Assembly (NCBI RefSeq): GCF_035582795.1
Contig: NC_134373.1
Coordinates: forward strand, 13,786,001-13,850,000
DNA length: 64,000 bases
Origin: Mycteria americana
Lineage: Eukaryota > Chordata > Aves > Ciconiiformes > Ciconiidae
Reading direction: 5' to 3'
Shown one piece after another: positions 26,435 to 39,261 of this stretch; positions within the stretch are counted from its first letter, which is position 1, and every line of letters begins with the position of its first letter. Under the pieces are notes generated by a model. The model ran no database searches. It was not told the DNA's origin and was given only the letters and a program-made list of their open reading frames with translations. A program made the position numbers and the translations under genes.

Positions 26435-26590
26435 GAAACAGGAACACTGTTGCTGAATTCAGAGAGCCACAAAGTCAGGATTGTCTCTCTGGAAGCTTCA
26501 GATTAATGCAGGATAAACAGACTAAGTCAGACTTTGGTTCTCTGCTGCATTCCTATGACATACCATGGATAACTGAAGCAGACCAGCAAG
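26435..26590 (+). CDS. KIAA2012: KIAA2012-like internal exon, open
   Basis: A 156-bp exon candidate with an excellent acceptor (ATTTCTCCCTCATTTTTCCTCTAG) and a good donor (CAGCAAG|GTAACA). It enters and leaves in phase 1 and is open over 52 codons: it reads NRNTVAEFREPQSQDCLSGS, then a middle part, then SYDIPWITEADQQ. There is no recognised domain and the composition is polar. Both splice sites are among the best in this part of the window. The assignment to KIAA2012 comes from strand, position and shared phase, since I do not recognise the sequence itself. Confidence 0.55.
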
Positions 26591-29500
26591 GTAACATCAA
26601 TTCTGTGAAAGGTGCAAGATTCACAATCAGTTCCTATCATTTATATGCAAGCTGGTACATTTTCAGAGCAATAAGGGTGAAGGAATTTTCTTAGTAAGGT
26701 GAATAGATCAAGTATGGATTAGACTGAATTAGCAAGACTTTTGTTCCCTGTTCCCTTTTTTCCCCTCCAAACAGATATTAGCTTGAGAATCATTGCTGCA
26801 CTTTTCTTTCCAGGTTAAGAGAAAAAACAAACAACAAGCTTTGAAAAAACAATCTTTCAAAGCTTCTCCAACAGTCAGGTTTCTTTGTCCAAATTTTCAT
26901 GACAAGAATTCTGAGCAAACTGAGGGTTGCCCAGGTACCTTACACCTTCAGTTCACAGTTTCAAAACATGGCAAACATCAGCACTGCCACAAAAGCCCCA
27001 AACAAAACCACAGAGCAATACCTACATGCCCTCCCTCCCTTACTCCTTCTTCATGTTCTCACTCTGATGCTACATTGCCTTTTCCATATATGCCAGCAAA
27101 AGCATTTGTTTGAATGGATTTGAGCTTAAAACTAACCAAGTTTAAAAAGGGAAGGTTAGTAAACCTCAATCCAATTCACTAAAAAGCTATACTAACCTTT
27201 TGGTCAGGCTCAAGTACATAGTATTTTAGTAAGTGTCAGCTGTAAAATATTAATGAAATATTTTAAAATAACTCAAAGCAGAGTTATGAAATAACTCAAA
27301 GCAGAGTTATACTGAAACTCCCTGATCTAAACCCCTACATACCCAAAGCTGTATTGAGAACTGAAATACAGTGACTTTTGAAAACATACTAGTTTTCCTC
27401 CCTTCTAAAAAAGTAAGCAGAATCATACTTGTTATTTTCACGGACAAAGGCAGAATCCTACTAAACATCACCCTTAGCACTAGTTGAGAGGAGGAAGTTT
27501 GGGTACAAGTTTAGAGGGCATTGGCTATTTAGCATTCACTCACCACACAGGCATTAAGTAGAATGTGATTTACTTTACTTTCAAAGCTGAATGAACTGCC
27601 ACTGAGAAAGGCACCATTACTGTGCGCTAAAAATATCCAAACACAGGGGGAGCACAGAGGAGTTGGTGCACTGTAAATTCATATTCCAACATATTGCACA
27701 CTAACTTTCCTGTACAGACAAGCCCTTAGACTAATAGGCACCTGGGAGTCTTCAAGTCTGAGTGCCCAATAAATAAAAAGGCTATTTTATTTTTTTTTAT
27801 TGGTGCTCTGGAACCAAGCTCTGATGTCCCTACTCAGACAATGCTCCCATTGAAATCAAGTCTTGGTGTATTATTAAATACTATTTCTTTTACAGCTGCA
27901 GGCTTTCCAGGTTAGAGGATAGGGATTTCATATCAAGCCAAATCACTAATCTCAGTCCAAAGGGGATTGTGCAGGCATTTATTTTGATTTTATATAGGTA
28001 CCTAGATACTGCTTGATTCAATAGACTTGCATTGATGCCTAGTGAAGTAACTCCCCTCACGTCTACCCATTCCCAACTCAGATAAACTCACAACAAAAAT
28101 CAAAATTCAAATGTAATCTCCTTTTAAAAACTGTTCCAGATTCAGATTTGTTTGGGACGAAGTTGAGGACCACTAAGAAGTTTGAAAATCATTAACACAG
28201 CTTTCAGTTCTAGTTTCCCAAGCTTTAAAAGCATAATGGACCCTCAGAACAGAAAATGGCGTATGTTTGAAGGCTCCACTGCACTGAGTTCATATAGCTC
28301 TGATCCTCAAGTTATTTTGAGCTGCTCCCCCCAACCACCACAGCAATCTCCCATACTGACAGACAAGGCTTGAGTGGAGTTCACTGAACTCAGTGAAACA
28401 CCACTAGAGATGAAGTTAACTCACTGCCAAGAGTTCACAACCCAATTTCTCAATTCCCCAATTACAGCGAACAGTCCTGTTTCAGGTAACGTGGCTCCTC
28501 ATAGCCAGGCACTACTAGGAATCATTTGCAATTCTGTCGAGCTGCAAGGAAGTGACTGCAGAGGTGAGCCCTAAGCTAACAAAGCAGACCTGGCCAGCAT
28601 CTGCTTGTTAGATCCATCTGCAAGAAGCTGCTCAGATTCTGACACAAGAACCCATTTCCCCCCCTTGAGGTACCCAGCCAGCACATGAAGGAATCAATTA
28701 CATCCATGATATTTTAACTTCATTCCTGCTACACTTTCTGCTTTTTTAGAATGATGGGTCAATGACAAACATTTTCCTTCTAGGCAGTTCACTCACTTAT
28801 AGTGGTGTTCATGGCAAGTTTGACAGCTTTATCTTCTTTCTGAGCTACTTACAGCTGTGACGCCATTACTTTGAAGTCAACTCGGATTTGGCTGGAATGA
28901 AGTGCAGACATCGGTGACTCGGGCTTAGTGTGTCACCTGCATTTGTTATCTTGCAGTAGACAATTTAATCAATTACACTTTTTTGTCTAGGCACAAGAAC
29001 AAGACAAAAATGCTGATCAGCATTTCACAGGGTTGTTTCTTTGCTGCTAGCAGGCCATTTAACATCTGATAGACCATATAAAAAGGTCTTCCCAGGGGCT
29101 TAGAGTGTTTGGGTTGTTCTTTTTATAGTGCAGAAGGTCATTAATGAGCAAGCGAAAGCAGCGTGGAAATAGCTAGACAAGTCTTGTTGAGTTAATAAGA
29201 AACTGTCATTCTGCTTCAGTACTTTCTCATTAGGCCTAGCAATGTTCATGTCTAAGGAGACTGATGGTACAAATCTATTTTAATGCTCAATTTAGTTCCC
29301 CAAGACTTGAGTCAGAGCAAGTTTACTCCTTTTTTTTTTTTATGACTTTTTCAGTTCAGCAATTTCTGAGGAAAAATACTACATTAATTTTTTTTACAGA
29401 TGCAGCTCAAAAGCTGAAATTCAGATTTTTTATAAAGAGCTAGATGTACCTTGACTTTTCTGAACAGAAGACCAGTCACCCCAAATCAGGTTTTGTCCTC

Positions 29501-32500
29501 TTGCTCTCATAGAACAGTCTACAAAGCTAGTCACCATATTATCATATTTTGCATGTTTTCCTGGACTAGACTCTTAAAACAGCATTGTTGTTGGGTTTAA
29601 GTGTCACAGAAAAATTAATTCCCCATTACTTAAATAGGAGAAAGGCACAGACACCACCTTTAACTGAGTCTTAAGTATCAAGGGTCTGCCATGCAACATT
29701 ACCAATGAATCCAGAAAGCCACTTCTTGCCAAGAACTACATTACAAGAAAAGCTTTATTAACTCTTTAGCTACTCTCCTATGCGCCACTTGATTTTGGTG
29801 CTTCTGACTAGAATCTTAACTGAGTTCACCTGCCTTTGTTCTTGCCAAGTATCCTTCCACAGAGGATCAGTTACTTGTTTTTCAGAGCTTTTGTTGCCAG
29901 ATCTTTCTCCTAAGCAGCTTTTACTGCTGTGCTTCCTATTGCAAGCAACTGACTTACTAGAAGCTCAGCATCACATGGATCACAAGAAAATGCAGCTCAG
30001 ATACTTACACTTATGCAATGGTGACCTTCATGTCACACTGACGGTCCCATCAGCCTTATCACACAATTCATTTAAGTGAAGATATGGGGTAAAATGCAAC
30101 ATCCTTGCTGGCCAGTTGCTGATGCTCAGTCACTGCAGGGTCAGTCTCTATGTTCCATCACCCCAGATCATGCAGAAAGCCACGCTGGCACTGATGCAGC
30201 ATTCAGTAACTTAGGCCTAGCTTCAGGCATATGGAAGTCCAAGAGAAGAGGGAAGGAACAGATTAGAGCAAGTTCAACAAAGGAAACTGATGGAAAAGAG
30301 CAACATGTTCCCTTTTGTACTTTACATGTACAAAACCTTCATGTGTGTATCAGGCCAGAACTGCTAACGCTGAGCAATATCAGTTCTCTCCTGCTGTTTC
30401 TAACACTAAAGAAAACAGTGCAGTGCATTAGTGAGGGAGTTTCATTCTCTTATCTGTTATTCTCCAGCATTTGTTAGCTAAACCTCTTAACTCTCCCGGC
30501 TACCCATTGCTCACACCAGGGAAGTTCCTAAAGCACACCTTTTCACACAGCATGGGTTTCATCTTATAGTTGATTTCTCTTTTCTGAACTCCACACATAC
30601 AGAATTTCTTGTTAGTAAGCCCATAACAACTGTACATCTCAGCTCTGAAAACTCCCTCTAGAGCTGTTTCCACAGAACTCATTTTTGTGTTAGTTTCTTT
30701 TCCTTTTCTTCTCCTTACAACAATCTTCCAAAAAGTCCCTAGATCTTTCAAGGCAAAAGTACTACTTCCTGTAGCACAGATACTGTGGTAAGGAGCTGAA
30801 TTTGCTGAAGGTTTGAAATCTCAAATCATTAAGGTCATACAAAGGTGAAAAGCATTTAAAGGACTGAAAAAGAGGTGAGAAAGATAAGATGCATCCCAAC
30901 ATACCAAAAATATTGCAGGATTCCAGTAATGTAAATAAATTGTTTTCATTATAGGCCATACTGGTTTTGTGGGATGCTTCAGAAACCCACTGATCTGAGA
31001 TAACTTGAGAGAAGTCTCCTGTTACTGTAATTCCATGAGTGCTTCCCACTATCATTCACTGTTGCAGAAACAGTGAAAGACAACTGCAGAGCCTTGTTCC
31101 CTTCCAACTACGCTTTTCCCAGCTGAGCACTGGTAACTTTCTCAATACTAGCACTCTTGACATTAGTGCAACTGCCAGGGAGGAGAAAAATGAAGACTTT
31201 AGTTAAATCTATAGGATATACCCCCCACTACCTTAAAGCAAATTTAGGGCTAGTGTTGGAATCATGCCTAGCAGCACCACAATCTACTCTACACCATGCG
31301 AGGACACAGCGGACAATAATATGAGACCACAGAAGCAGCAGCATGGGCTGGTGGAACTGATAGTACATACTAGTAAGTGACTGCTTTATGGTCAAAAAAA
31401 GACTTTAACTGCTTTTTTCTGGCAAGGGAGAAGGGGGCAGCAAGGCAGCGGGAATAACATAGCCACTAAGACCAGTAAGAGCTAAACATCCAGACCAGCA
31501 AGCACGCATGGTCAGCTCTGTGACAAAGTCATTTAAGCTTACTACAATATGAAATAATAAGAAATAAGCCTGCAAAAATAGTAGTGAGAATTCACGCAAG
31601 GCTTAAGAGCTTCTAAAGGATCAAACAGATATGCAAAAAAAGAACACAGTTTCAGGAAGTTTCCTTTTTTGTGTTGTGGTTGTCCTTGAAAAAAGGTTAA
31701 TATTTGAAGACTTCTCTCCATTTTTACATTTTTATTACATAGCCTGCATGATATAGGTTTGGCTTTTCTTAGCATATACCACTGATTCTGGATACCTGAG
31801 GTAGACCTCCCAAAGTCAGTATTTCCTATTTAAAGAAGCAACTCTGTTTGGCAAAAGGTAGTTTCCTTGCTCTTCCATCTGCACTTCAACTTTTAGTGAC
31901 AACTGCAAGATATATCAGCAAAACTATTTTTCATGCTGCCATCACTGCTTCCTTCTTGCTGTGTCATCAGGGCTGGCCTTAGGTTGTACAGGGCCCTACA
32001 TGCCAGTATCACATACAAGGTGATATCTGACTCCTTCCTCAATTATGATTAAGTCAATATAATCAGCCAGCATGGGGGAACTATGCAGGCATTGTCTCCT
32101 TTCTGGAGACAGAAAGATACTGGAGTTTTTCTCCCCCAGGCAAGAAATGAGAAGTGCGAGATGTGATTTGTGATGAAATTCAGAACCACGCAAAACTTGC
32201 CTGGTTTCAGATTTCATTACCCCCGCACTAGAAAGATTTGGCAAGGTAAGAGATCCTCCGCCAATTAAGGACACATAACATCAAGAATTCAGGAAGTTTC
32301 CAGCATGCAGCAAGGTGAGAAGTTGCAGCTTCAGTCAAGTCTTCTGTTGAGATTTGTTCAAGCTCTGAAGTCCTACAGGGTTTTGCTCATGGGCCAAGAA
32401 GCTGCCAAGCAACTACACATGCCCCAACAAAAGCAAATAGACCCATTTCAGCTTTGCAAATGGTCATGGGTAACAGAACAGCCGGGAATGCTCTGTTCCT

Positions 32501-35500
32501 TCTTGGGCTTGCAATATCAGTCTCACAGTCAAAATAAGACTGGTGCACACTCTCAGAAGGAAGCTCAGAACAGGATGATAGCAATTCCACCGCAGTAAGG
32601 ATGCACCATTTTCAACAGTGCTGACAATGTTGTAAGTTTCAACAGCAACTGACAACTTCAGGAATAGCAGTTCATGCTGTTACATTTGACATAGGTTCCA
32701 AGACTCATAACTACATATTTAGTTAGAATTCGCATCTCCCTCAGCCCTTTCCTGACCAACTTCCCATGGCACATGAGATTGCCCCCACTCTATAAGCTCT
32801 TTTGAGACAAGCTCTGCACATATCCTAGGTAAGTCATTAAAGGTTATACATTGCAGGAAGCATAAAAAAGCAGAAGTATGGATTTAAGCCTTTAACTGTT
32901 AGGTGATCCTTGTGCAACTTTGTCCAGATATTTGGGGGGGGTGGGGGGGAGACGGGGACGTCAGGAGGGGAAGATCCTTCTCTACAAGAGTTCTTTTATC
33001 TGCTTAAAAATTTACGTGAGCTTTTACAGTAACACACTTCAGTATTGTGCCCTGACAGCAAATTGTACCATCTGTATGGCTTTTCACACATCCTTGAAAC
33101 AATGGCTCTCTCTACTGGTGCCTTAACATCCTATACCACAGGCCAGCTCTGCAGAGAAAAGCACTGAATACCCACAGCAGAATGGCTTGCTTTTTTTCAG
33201 GGAAAATCCTGCTCCTTCCTCTCCAGACCTGAGGTTCATTCTTTTAGGAGGTGTTTCCCAAGTACTGCCCTTAAATATACATTGGAAAGACAATCTTCTA
33301 CTGCTAAAGAATTGCTTACTTCTACAGTTTAATCTCTTGCACTTTCAGCTGATGCTAGCGAGAAAACTCTCTCCTGGGCCTTTGTCAGGAAGAGAGAGAA
33401 AGATTGCTGTTTACAGATCCCCTTTCCTTTTTTTACTATTAATTTACCCAACAGTTGAGGTCTGATAATTGACAGGACCACAGTGTTGATCTAGCAGCTT
33501 CAGTCTGGCTCATAGGTCACCTGCAAACTTTTATTTTAATTTAAAAGACAATCCCTTTACTATTGCTGCCTCATATAAGGTTTCAGGAGACCTTTTACCT
33601 ATCATCATTTGAAGGCTCAATACTGCTTCAAAGATTTGGAAGTACATCTGAACCTCAAACCTTCAATTCTAAAATACTACCTGAAAGCACCCAAAAAGGG
33701 GGGAAATCCCCTCCCCCAAGCCATCACTTTTGCCTCTAAGAAAGTCTTTAACCTTAAACCTAATGTCACCAAAATCAGGAATAAACCTCAACACCAATGT
33801 AGCATTAAGCAGCAGGCATTCTCTTTATTGCAGTGCTGGATGCATGGGGGATCCTTCCACCTAACATGCATACCAGTTTACACAGATCTAGGTTCATTTA
33901 TACAGTGTATCATTCCATATGCATAGGTTTTCATACTACTAGGTGGGACTATGTTAATTAGTAGCTTACATAATGATGATTTAGCATAATGCATGCTCAG
34001 TTTTTCACTTGGGGGTTTTCTGGTGGTCATAGACCCCAAAACCATGTTTTTCAGGTCATGAATTCAGGGTCATTCTTCCTTTTAAGGCTTAGTTTTCTCC
34101 ATTGTTAAATATCACATGCTGGAAGATCCAGTTTTACCAGGATAATCTTGGGTTTTCTTTTGTTTCTTCTTGGTTGACCCTTTGAACTTTATTCTTTACA
34201 TGTTCCTCACTTATTTTCCAACACTAAATTGAGAGTTATTTTCATTTTTTTGCTTTGTCCCTCAATTCCCAACTAATTCGAGCATGTAGCCACTAGTTCT
34301 TCTTATTTAATCTTTATTAAGACATATTAAATCATTCTTTTTACCACCCTATACATTGAGAAAGAACACATTTGATAGGACTATCAGAAATCTGTAACTC
34401 AAGCCAGAAGAGACTGAAACATCGAGTTCCAAATTTCTCTTGGGGTGAGGGAGTTAAACATAATCACCAATTTATTTTTTTTTCTGATGTCAGACTTAGA
34501 ACTAAAGCTATTCTCTCATCCTATGGTTTGGCTACTTATTTACTGAGACCAATGGCACTGAACCACAGCTGCAGCACAGATGTTCAGCGAGGAAAACTAC
34601 TCTGCACAAATCTGAGCCTGGCCTAACCTGACCAAGAGTTGATCTTCACTTTTACAGATCCAGACAAGCAAATGGACAGAAGATCTGAATGTAGTATTAC
34701 ACAAAAGGAAACCTGATTTGACCATACAACAAACTTCAGTGAAGAGATGTAAGTTTACACAGAAACAGCAGGTTTTTAAGTTTTAACTTTCATTTCTGAA
34801 AACAAGACTCAGACCGGGTTTCCACTTCCTTTGTTTCTATTTTAGTCAGGCATCTTAATTACATTATTGTCTATCACATTGTCTAACACAGTGAAGCATC
34901 AGAGCGGAATTTCTCAGCAATCGTACCCCAACAATAGATGCCTCTAAGGCCCATATTCATAGCGAGAAAGGACAGTCATTGCCTCCTATTTATACCGTCA
35001 GAGACAGATCCCCTGTCAGAGTCCTCAGATTAAAACGTTTGACTGCTACAGCATCTAAGGGCTTTTAAGGTGCTTTGATGAGACCTCTTAAAACTAGGAC
35101 TGAGAAAAAATAAAAGGCTACATGAAGTTTACTGCTCAGGTGTAAATCAATTCATTCAAGTTAAACATGTAACCATACACTCCAGTCTAGACAGACTCTA
35201 GAGGAAAACTAACAAGTTATACAGAAAATATATACCAGAAATAAGCTGCATGGTGACACTGCAGAAAACTTAATCAGATAAAGTTAAGTTCCACAGGCTT
35301 TGTGCTACTTGGATGATACAAGACAACTATAAATTAGTCTTAAACAGCCAGTTAAGCCAGGTTTATGACTCTTCTGCATAGTGACATGATGCTAAGTACC
35401 AGGGACTCTGAAAACACGGGGAGAAGACATGTACTTAACACAGATTGTTCTCTACAATTCTCTGTATAGGCCTGGACAAGTCTCTCAGCATTTATTTACA

Positions 35501-38500
35501 GTAGGTGCCCAAGGAGAGGGTCTTCAGTGGAATTTATACCAAATAGCCTCAAAGGAGAATCAGTTTTTAAACCAAAATGTAAATAAAACTAAAATATCCA
35601 ACTAGGATTAAGAACATTTTTTTTTGCCTTCTCTCTCACCCTACTAAGTAAAATAAGATGTTTTATACGGAACTTGTGTTAAGCCAAATGTAATAGTTAT
35701 TACATTCCATGCTCAGAATGAACATGTCTTTTTTTTTTCCCCCACTACTCTGAAACTGTGGCAAGAGCAGCAATGCACCATGATAGTGCTAACTCTTTTA
35801 TACAAAATCCTTACATTCAGGTAACACTTGTCAGAATCAACTACCTGCTCTAGACCAATTTACCCTAAGACAAGAAGCAAAATTAAGCTTCTCATTTTTC
35901 TTTTAATTATGCTACTGATTTACAAATGCACCTCTTACAGCCATATTCAGGAAATACATTCCAAACAGGACTTCACAGAACATTCATACAGAACTTATTA
36001 ATTAAATGTGAAATGTCATTATTTGTAGCTTGACCTTCAGAGAAACTGAGCACTTACTGCTGCTGCTAAAGTCACTGGACGCTATGGATTCGCATCACTC
36101 CTAAAATAAAAATCAGACCACGAGTTTTTAAAATACTTCAAGATCTTTGGATGATAAGCATTACAGAAATGAAACTGTAATTATTAAAATATTCACCATT
36201 ATTAAATATGCAAGGCACCTGCAAATGAGTCTTTGGATCTTCATTGCAGTGTAAGAGAGAATGGCACTCGCATTCCTCAGTAATGAGGAGACAAGTGATC
36301 TCCAAGGAGGGTAACAGCTACCTGCTAGGGCCATTACAATTACATGAGTTGTTCATTATATCGTACTGACAAATTATTCTGAAGAGTTTCAGGGCTTACA
36401 GGTGTGCATAACATGGTGAGAGGTTAAGGCAGGAGTGCAACCAAACCTCAAGTTTTTTCTACACCTTCCCAAGCTTCTGTTTTTTTGTAAACTGGAATCA
36501 AGTCTAAATTTTGATGGTTAATTTTATTGTTGCTCTCTCCCATCTCCCAGTTTTTTAAAGACAGGATATAGAGCCTGAATCTGGATCAAGAGTTTTGAGA
36601 TCTCCCAGTCATCGGGAAATGCAGAAGACAACATCTGGAGTAAAAACAAGTAACTCTGAAAAGCAGTATGCAAGAGAAGAGACTTCCCAATGAACAGAGA
36701 GCAGGAAAAAAAAGTTGGCAGCAGCTTTGATACTGTAAGTCCTATGGCAGCAAAACTTCCTGCCCCTTCTCCTGGAATGTCTTTGACTAGATATTTATGT
36801 TAGAGACTGGTTTCAATCATGGTTCAGACACCAAATGCAATGCTGTAAATGCTGTCTGGCTTGTGGTACGGATTCTGTCTGCTTTGTACCATCAGGATAA
36901 TGTTAAGGTGGCAAAACAATCATTCATTTGCAGATAGCAGTTGGCTATATACCATTTCAAGTGACATATATGTACATACAAGTACAGACACTACTGATTA
37001 ATGCTAGAACACTGTTATTCCTCATAACCCCTCTACAGGACAGCAGCACTGAAAAAATAACAGCTTGAGTAGCAGAGGACAAGTTCTGGCTCAAAGTATG
37101 TTCTGAGATCCCATCTATTTTCCCTCACTGGTCCAACAACTGGTCTTAGGGGAAAGTGAAACAGGAGGGTTCCAGTGCACAGTAAACAGCCAATCTGGTA
37201 TTAGAAGGAACTGTAGGAGCAGTTATATCAACAGTAGATAATAGACAAAATCAAAACCCAACAACCCACATACAGCAAACAGCAATTCTTTACGCAATCA
37301 ACAGACATCGGTTTAGCTTCTAGCAGAAATCCTAAACTGTAGTTTATAGAGGAAAATAGTTTTCTTTAACTTCTCCTCAGCTATTCACCATCAGTGAGTA
37401 CACAGAGCAACTTGAAATTGTCTTCATGTCTTAGATAGGTTTTCATGCAGAATTTTTAGACCCATTAGCACAGGAATACATTTCATTTGGGGTGCTCGTA
37501 CAACAGTGGACTGCAGCAGTTGCGGTGGAGTCCTAGTGTGCAAATCCTGAAGAGACGAATATTCTCTTACCAGCAACTCTTGTGAGGTAACTAACAAATT
37601 GGTACAACAATTTCAGCATTTTCTGTTTGCCAGGAGATGAATCAATACCCCCATCACCATATATCACAAGCACATACACTTAGACATGTTTTTTCTAGGA
37701 TGTGGGAGCTGCAGAGACTAAAGTCATGAAGAGCATCAGACAGAAGATGACAAAAGGTGGATCCAGCATCCAAAAGTCAGAAAAAGAACAGTAATAAAGA
37801 CTGGCAACACCACAAGGCAGAATTTATTATAGGTAAGGTTAACGAACAAAAAGCAGATCTTTTAGTATCTTGCTGAACATCATTGTATGCACCCTTCTAG
37901 TTAGTTCAGTGGGAGATATAGCAAGGGTATATAAAGGATTAGCATGTTATAGTCCATTTCGTCAAAACAGAATGAAAGAGAGGGTTCAGCCAACTTCATT
38001 TTTGTGCTTTTCCTTGGTAGTTGCTTGCAAGATCAAAGACCAGGGAAAATTATTGTATTTAGGGATTATTTTGTAGTGTTTGTGAGTGGTAATAATCAAC
38101 TGTTATTAAAACTAATTTCATTACTATTAAGCCTCAAACAAGATATATCAAGCATCACTTACAGTCAGAAATATTTTAACTACACTTAGAGTAAGTGTGG
38201 TTTCTTCTTTTTATTTTGTATCAAAAGTCAAGGATTACAAATCGTATTAACAAGCAGACGCAGTAGGTAGATTTTTTTTTCTCTCTAGAGTGCACCTGTA
38301 AAGCAGAAAATCCCCAAGTATGTCTACTAGAGCATGTGCTTACTATAAACATGGTTTGAGATTATTTAGGCATGCCTGTTTGCATTAGGGTGGTACCTCA
38401 AAACAGATAGCTCAATTTTGTTGGACCTTACACTGTAGGCAGCAGACTTTCAGAGACGGAGAAAACTTGTGCGAAGTTAACCAGCAGGCCAGAGGCAGCA

Positions 38501-39188
38501 CAAAGCTCACACCTCACCTATCTCATATTGCAGCTTCCCTCTGCTGGATATCATGGCCTTCTACCATTTGTCCACAAAATAGACTAAGTTAAGTGTGAGC
38601 GTTTAATCTAGACAGATAGATGAGAGCCTCAGCCTTTAGGAGAGCAGTCAGAGCAGCAGTACCATTGATTAGGACAGGATAGTAGTCTGCATCAAAGTCT
38701 TAACAGTTTCCCCCAGTTTTTCTGTCTGAAGTTCACTACAGTCCTGATGATGCACTTGTTGCACCTTTTTGACCATAACAATGAAGATTCAAAATAAGAT
38801 TCCTGGTGTATTTGATTAACTCAGGTGGAACAGGAAACAGAAGAGAGGCAGAAAGACCAAGAATAAAAGTTTTAATTTTAAGAGTCACCAAGTTATATCA
38901 TAGAGGAATTTCTCTTACCTACAATGAGATTTAGATGAAAACACAATATTTTCATCCTATTTATGATTTGTTCTACCACTTTCCTCCACCACAAAAATAT
39001 TACATAAATCCAAAACCAAACACATTAACAGAAAGAACAGATTTACCTCTAGACTGAAACATTTGTACTCTGAATGAACAATCACCACAGTATCCACAGC
39101 ATCAAAAAGCATATCACCCAGATCAACAACGTACTACTACAACAGTGATTTGTCCATATTAGGTTTGGAAAGCTTTGTGTTTTTCCAG
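26591..39188 (+). other. large intron, KIAA2012 locus
   Basis: About 12.6 kb of AT-rich DNA with no exon that I can support. It holds a duplicated hairpin unit at 27,268-27,310 (listed), T-runs, and fragments resembling old amniote repeats near 28,370-28,450. Open frames near 29,780-30,477 and 32,305-32,598 look like chance: no splice signals and no recognisable protein. Confidence 0.4.
27268..27310. repeat. tandem pair of 20-nt hairpin units
   Basis: ATAACTCAAAGCAGAGTTAT occurs at 27268-27287 and again at 27291-27310, separated by GAA (period 23). Each copy is itself an inverted repeat, with 7-bp arms ATAACTC/GAGTTAT and a 6-nt loop. Confidence 0.85.
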
Positions 39189-39261
39189 GAAAAAAATCAA
39201 AAGAGAAGAGAGCCACAGGGAAGAAGACGACCTACGTGGAGAAGGTGCAAGGCAGAGCAAG
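39189..39261 (+). other. KIAA2012: candidate KIAA2012 exon, Lys-rich
   Basis: The acceptor TTTGTGTTTTTCCAG precedes a Lys-rich segment. In the frame entered in phase 1 it reads KKSKEKRATGKKTTYVEKVQ. Two donors are possible: GAG|AAG-GTGCAA at 39244 (phase 0 exit) and CAAG|GTGACC at 39261 (phase 2 exit). The phase-0 choice fits a phase-0 entry of the next exon at about 41273 or 41312. A basic linker before the coiled-coil exons is plausible for this protein. An alternative frame is also open, so the reading is not certain. Confidence 0.45.

Noticed and set aside
29780-30477. Two adjacent + strand frames of 99 and 133 codons
   Set aside because: Composition resembles translated non-coding DNA (Ser/Leu/His/Cys-rich), with no splice borders consistent with the locus and no recognised protein.
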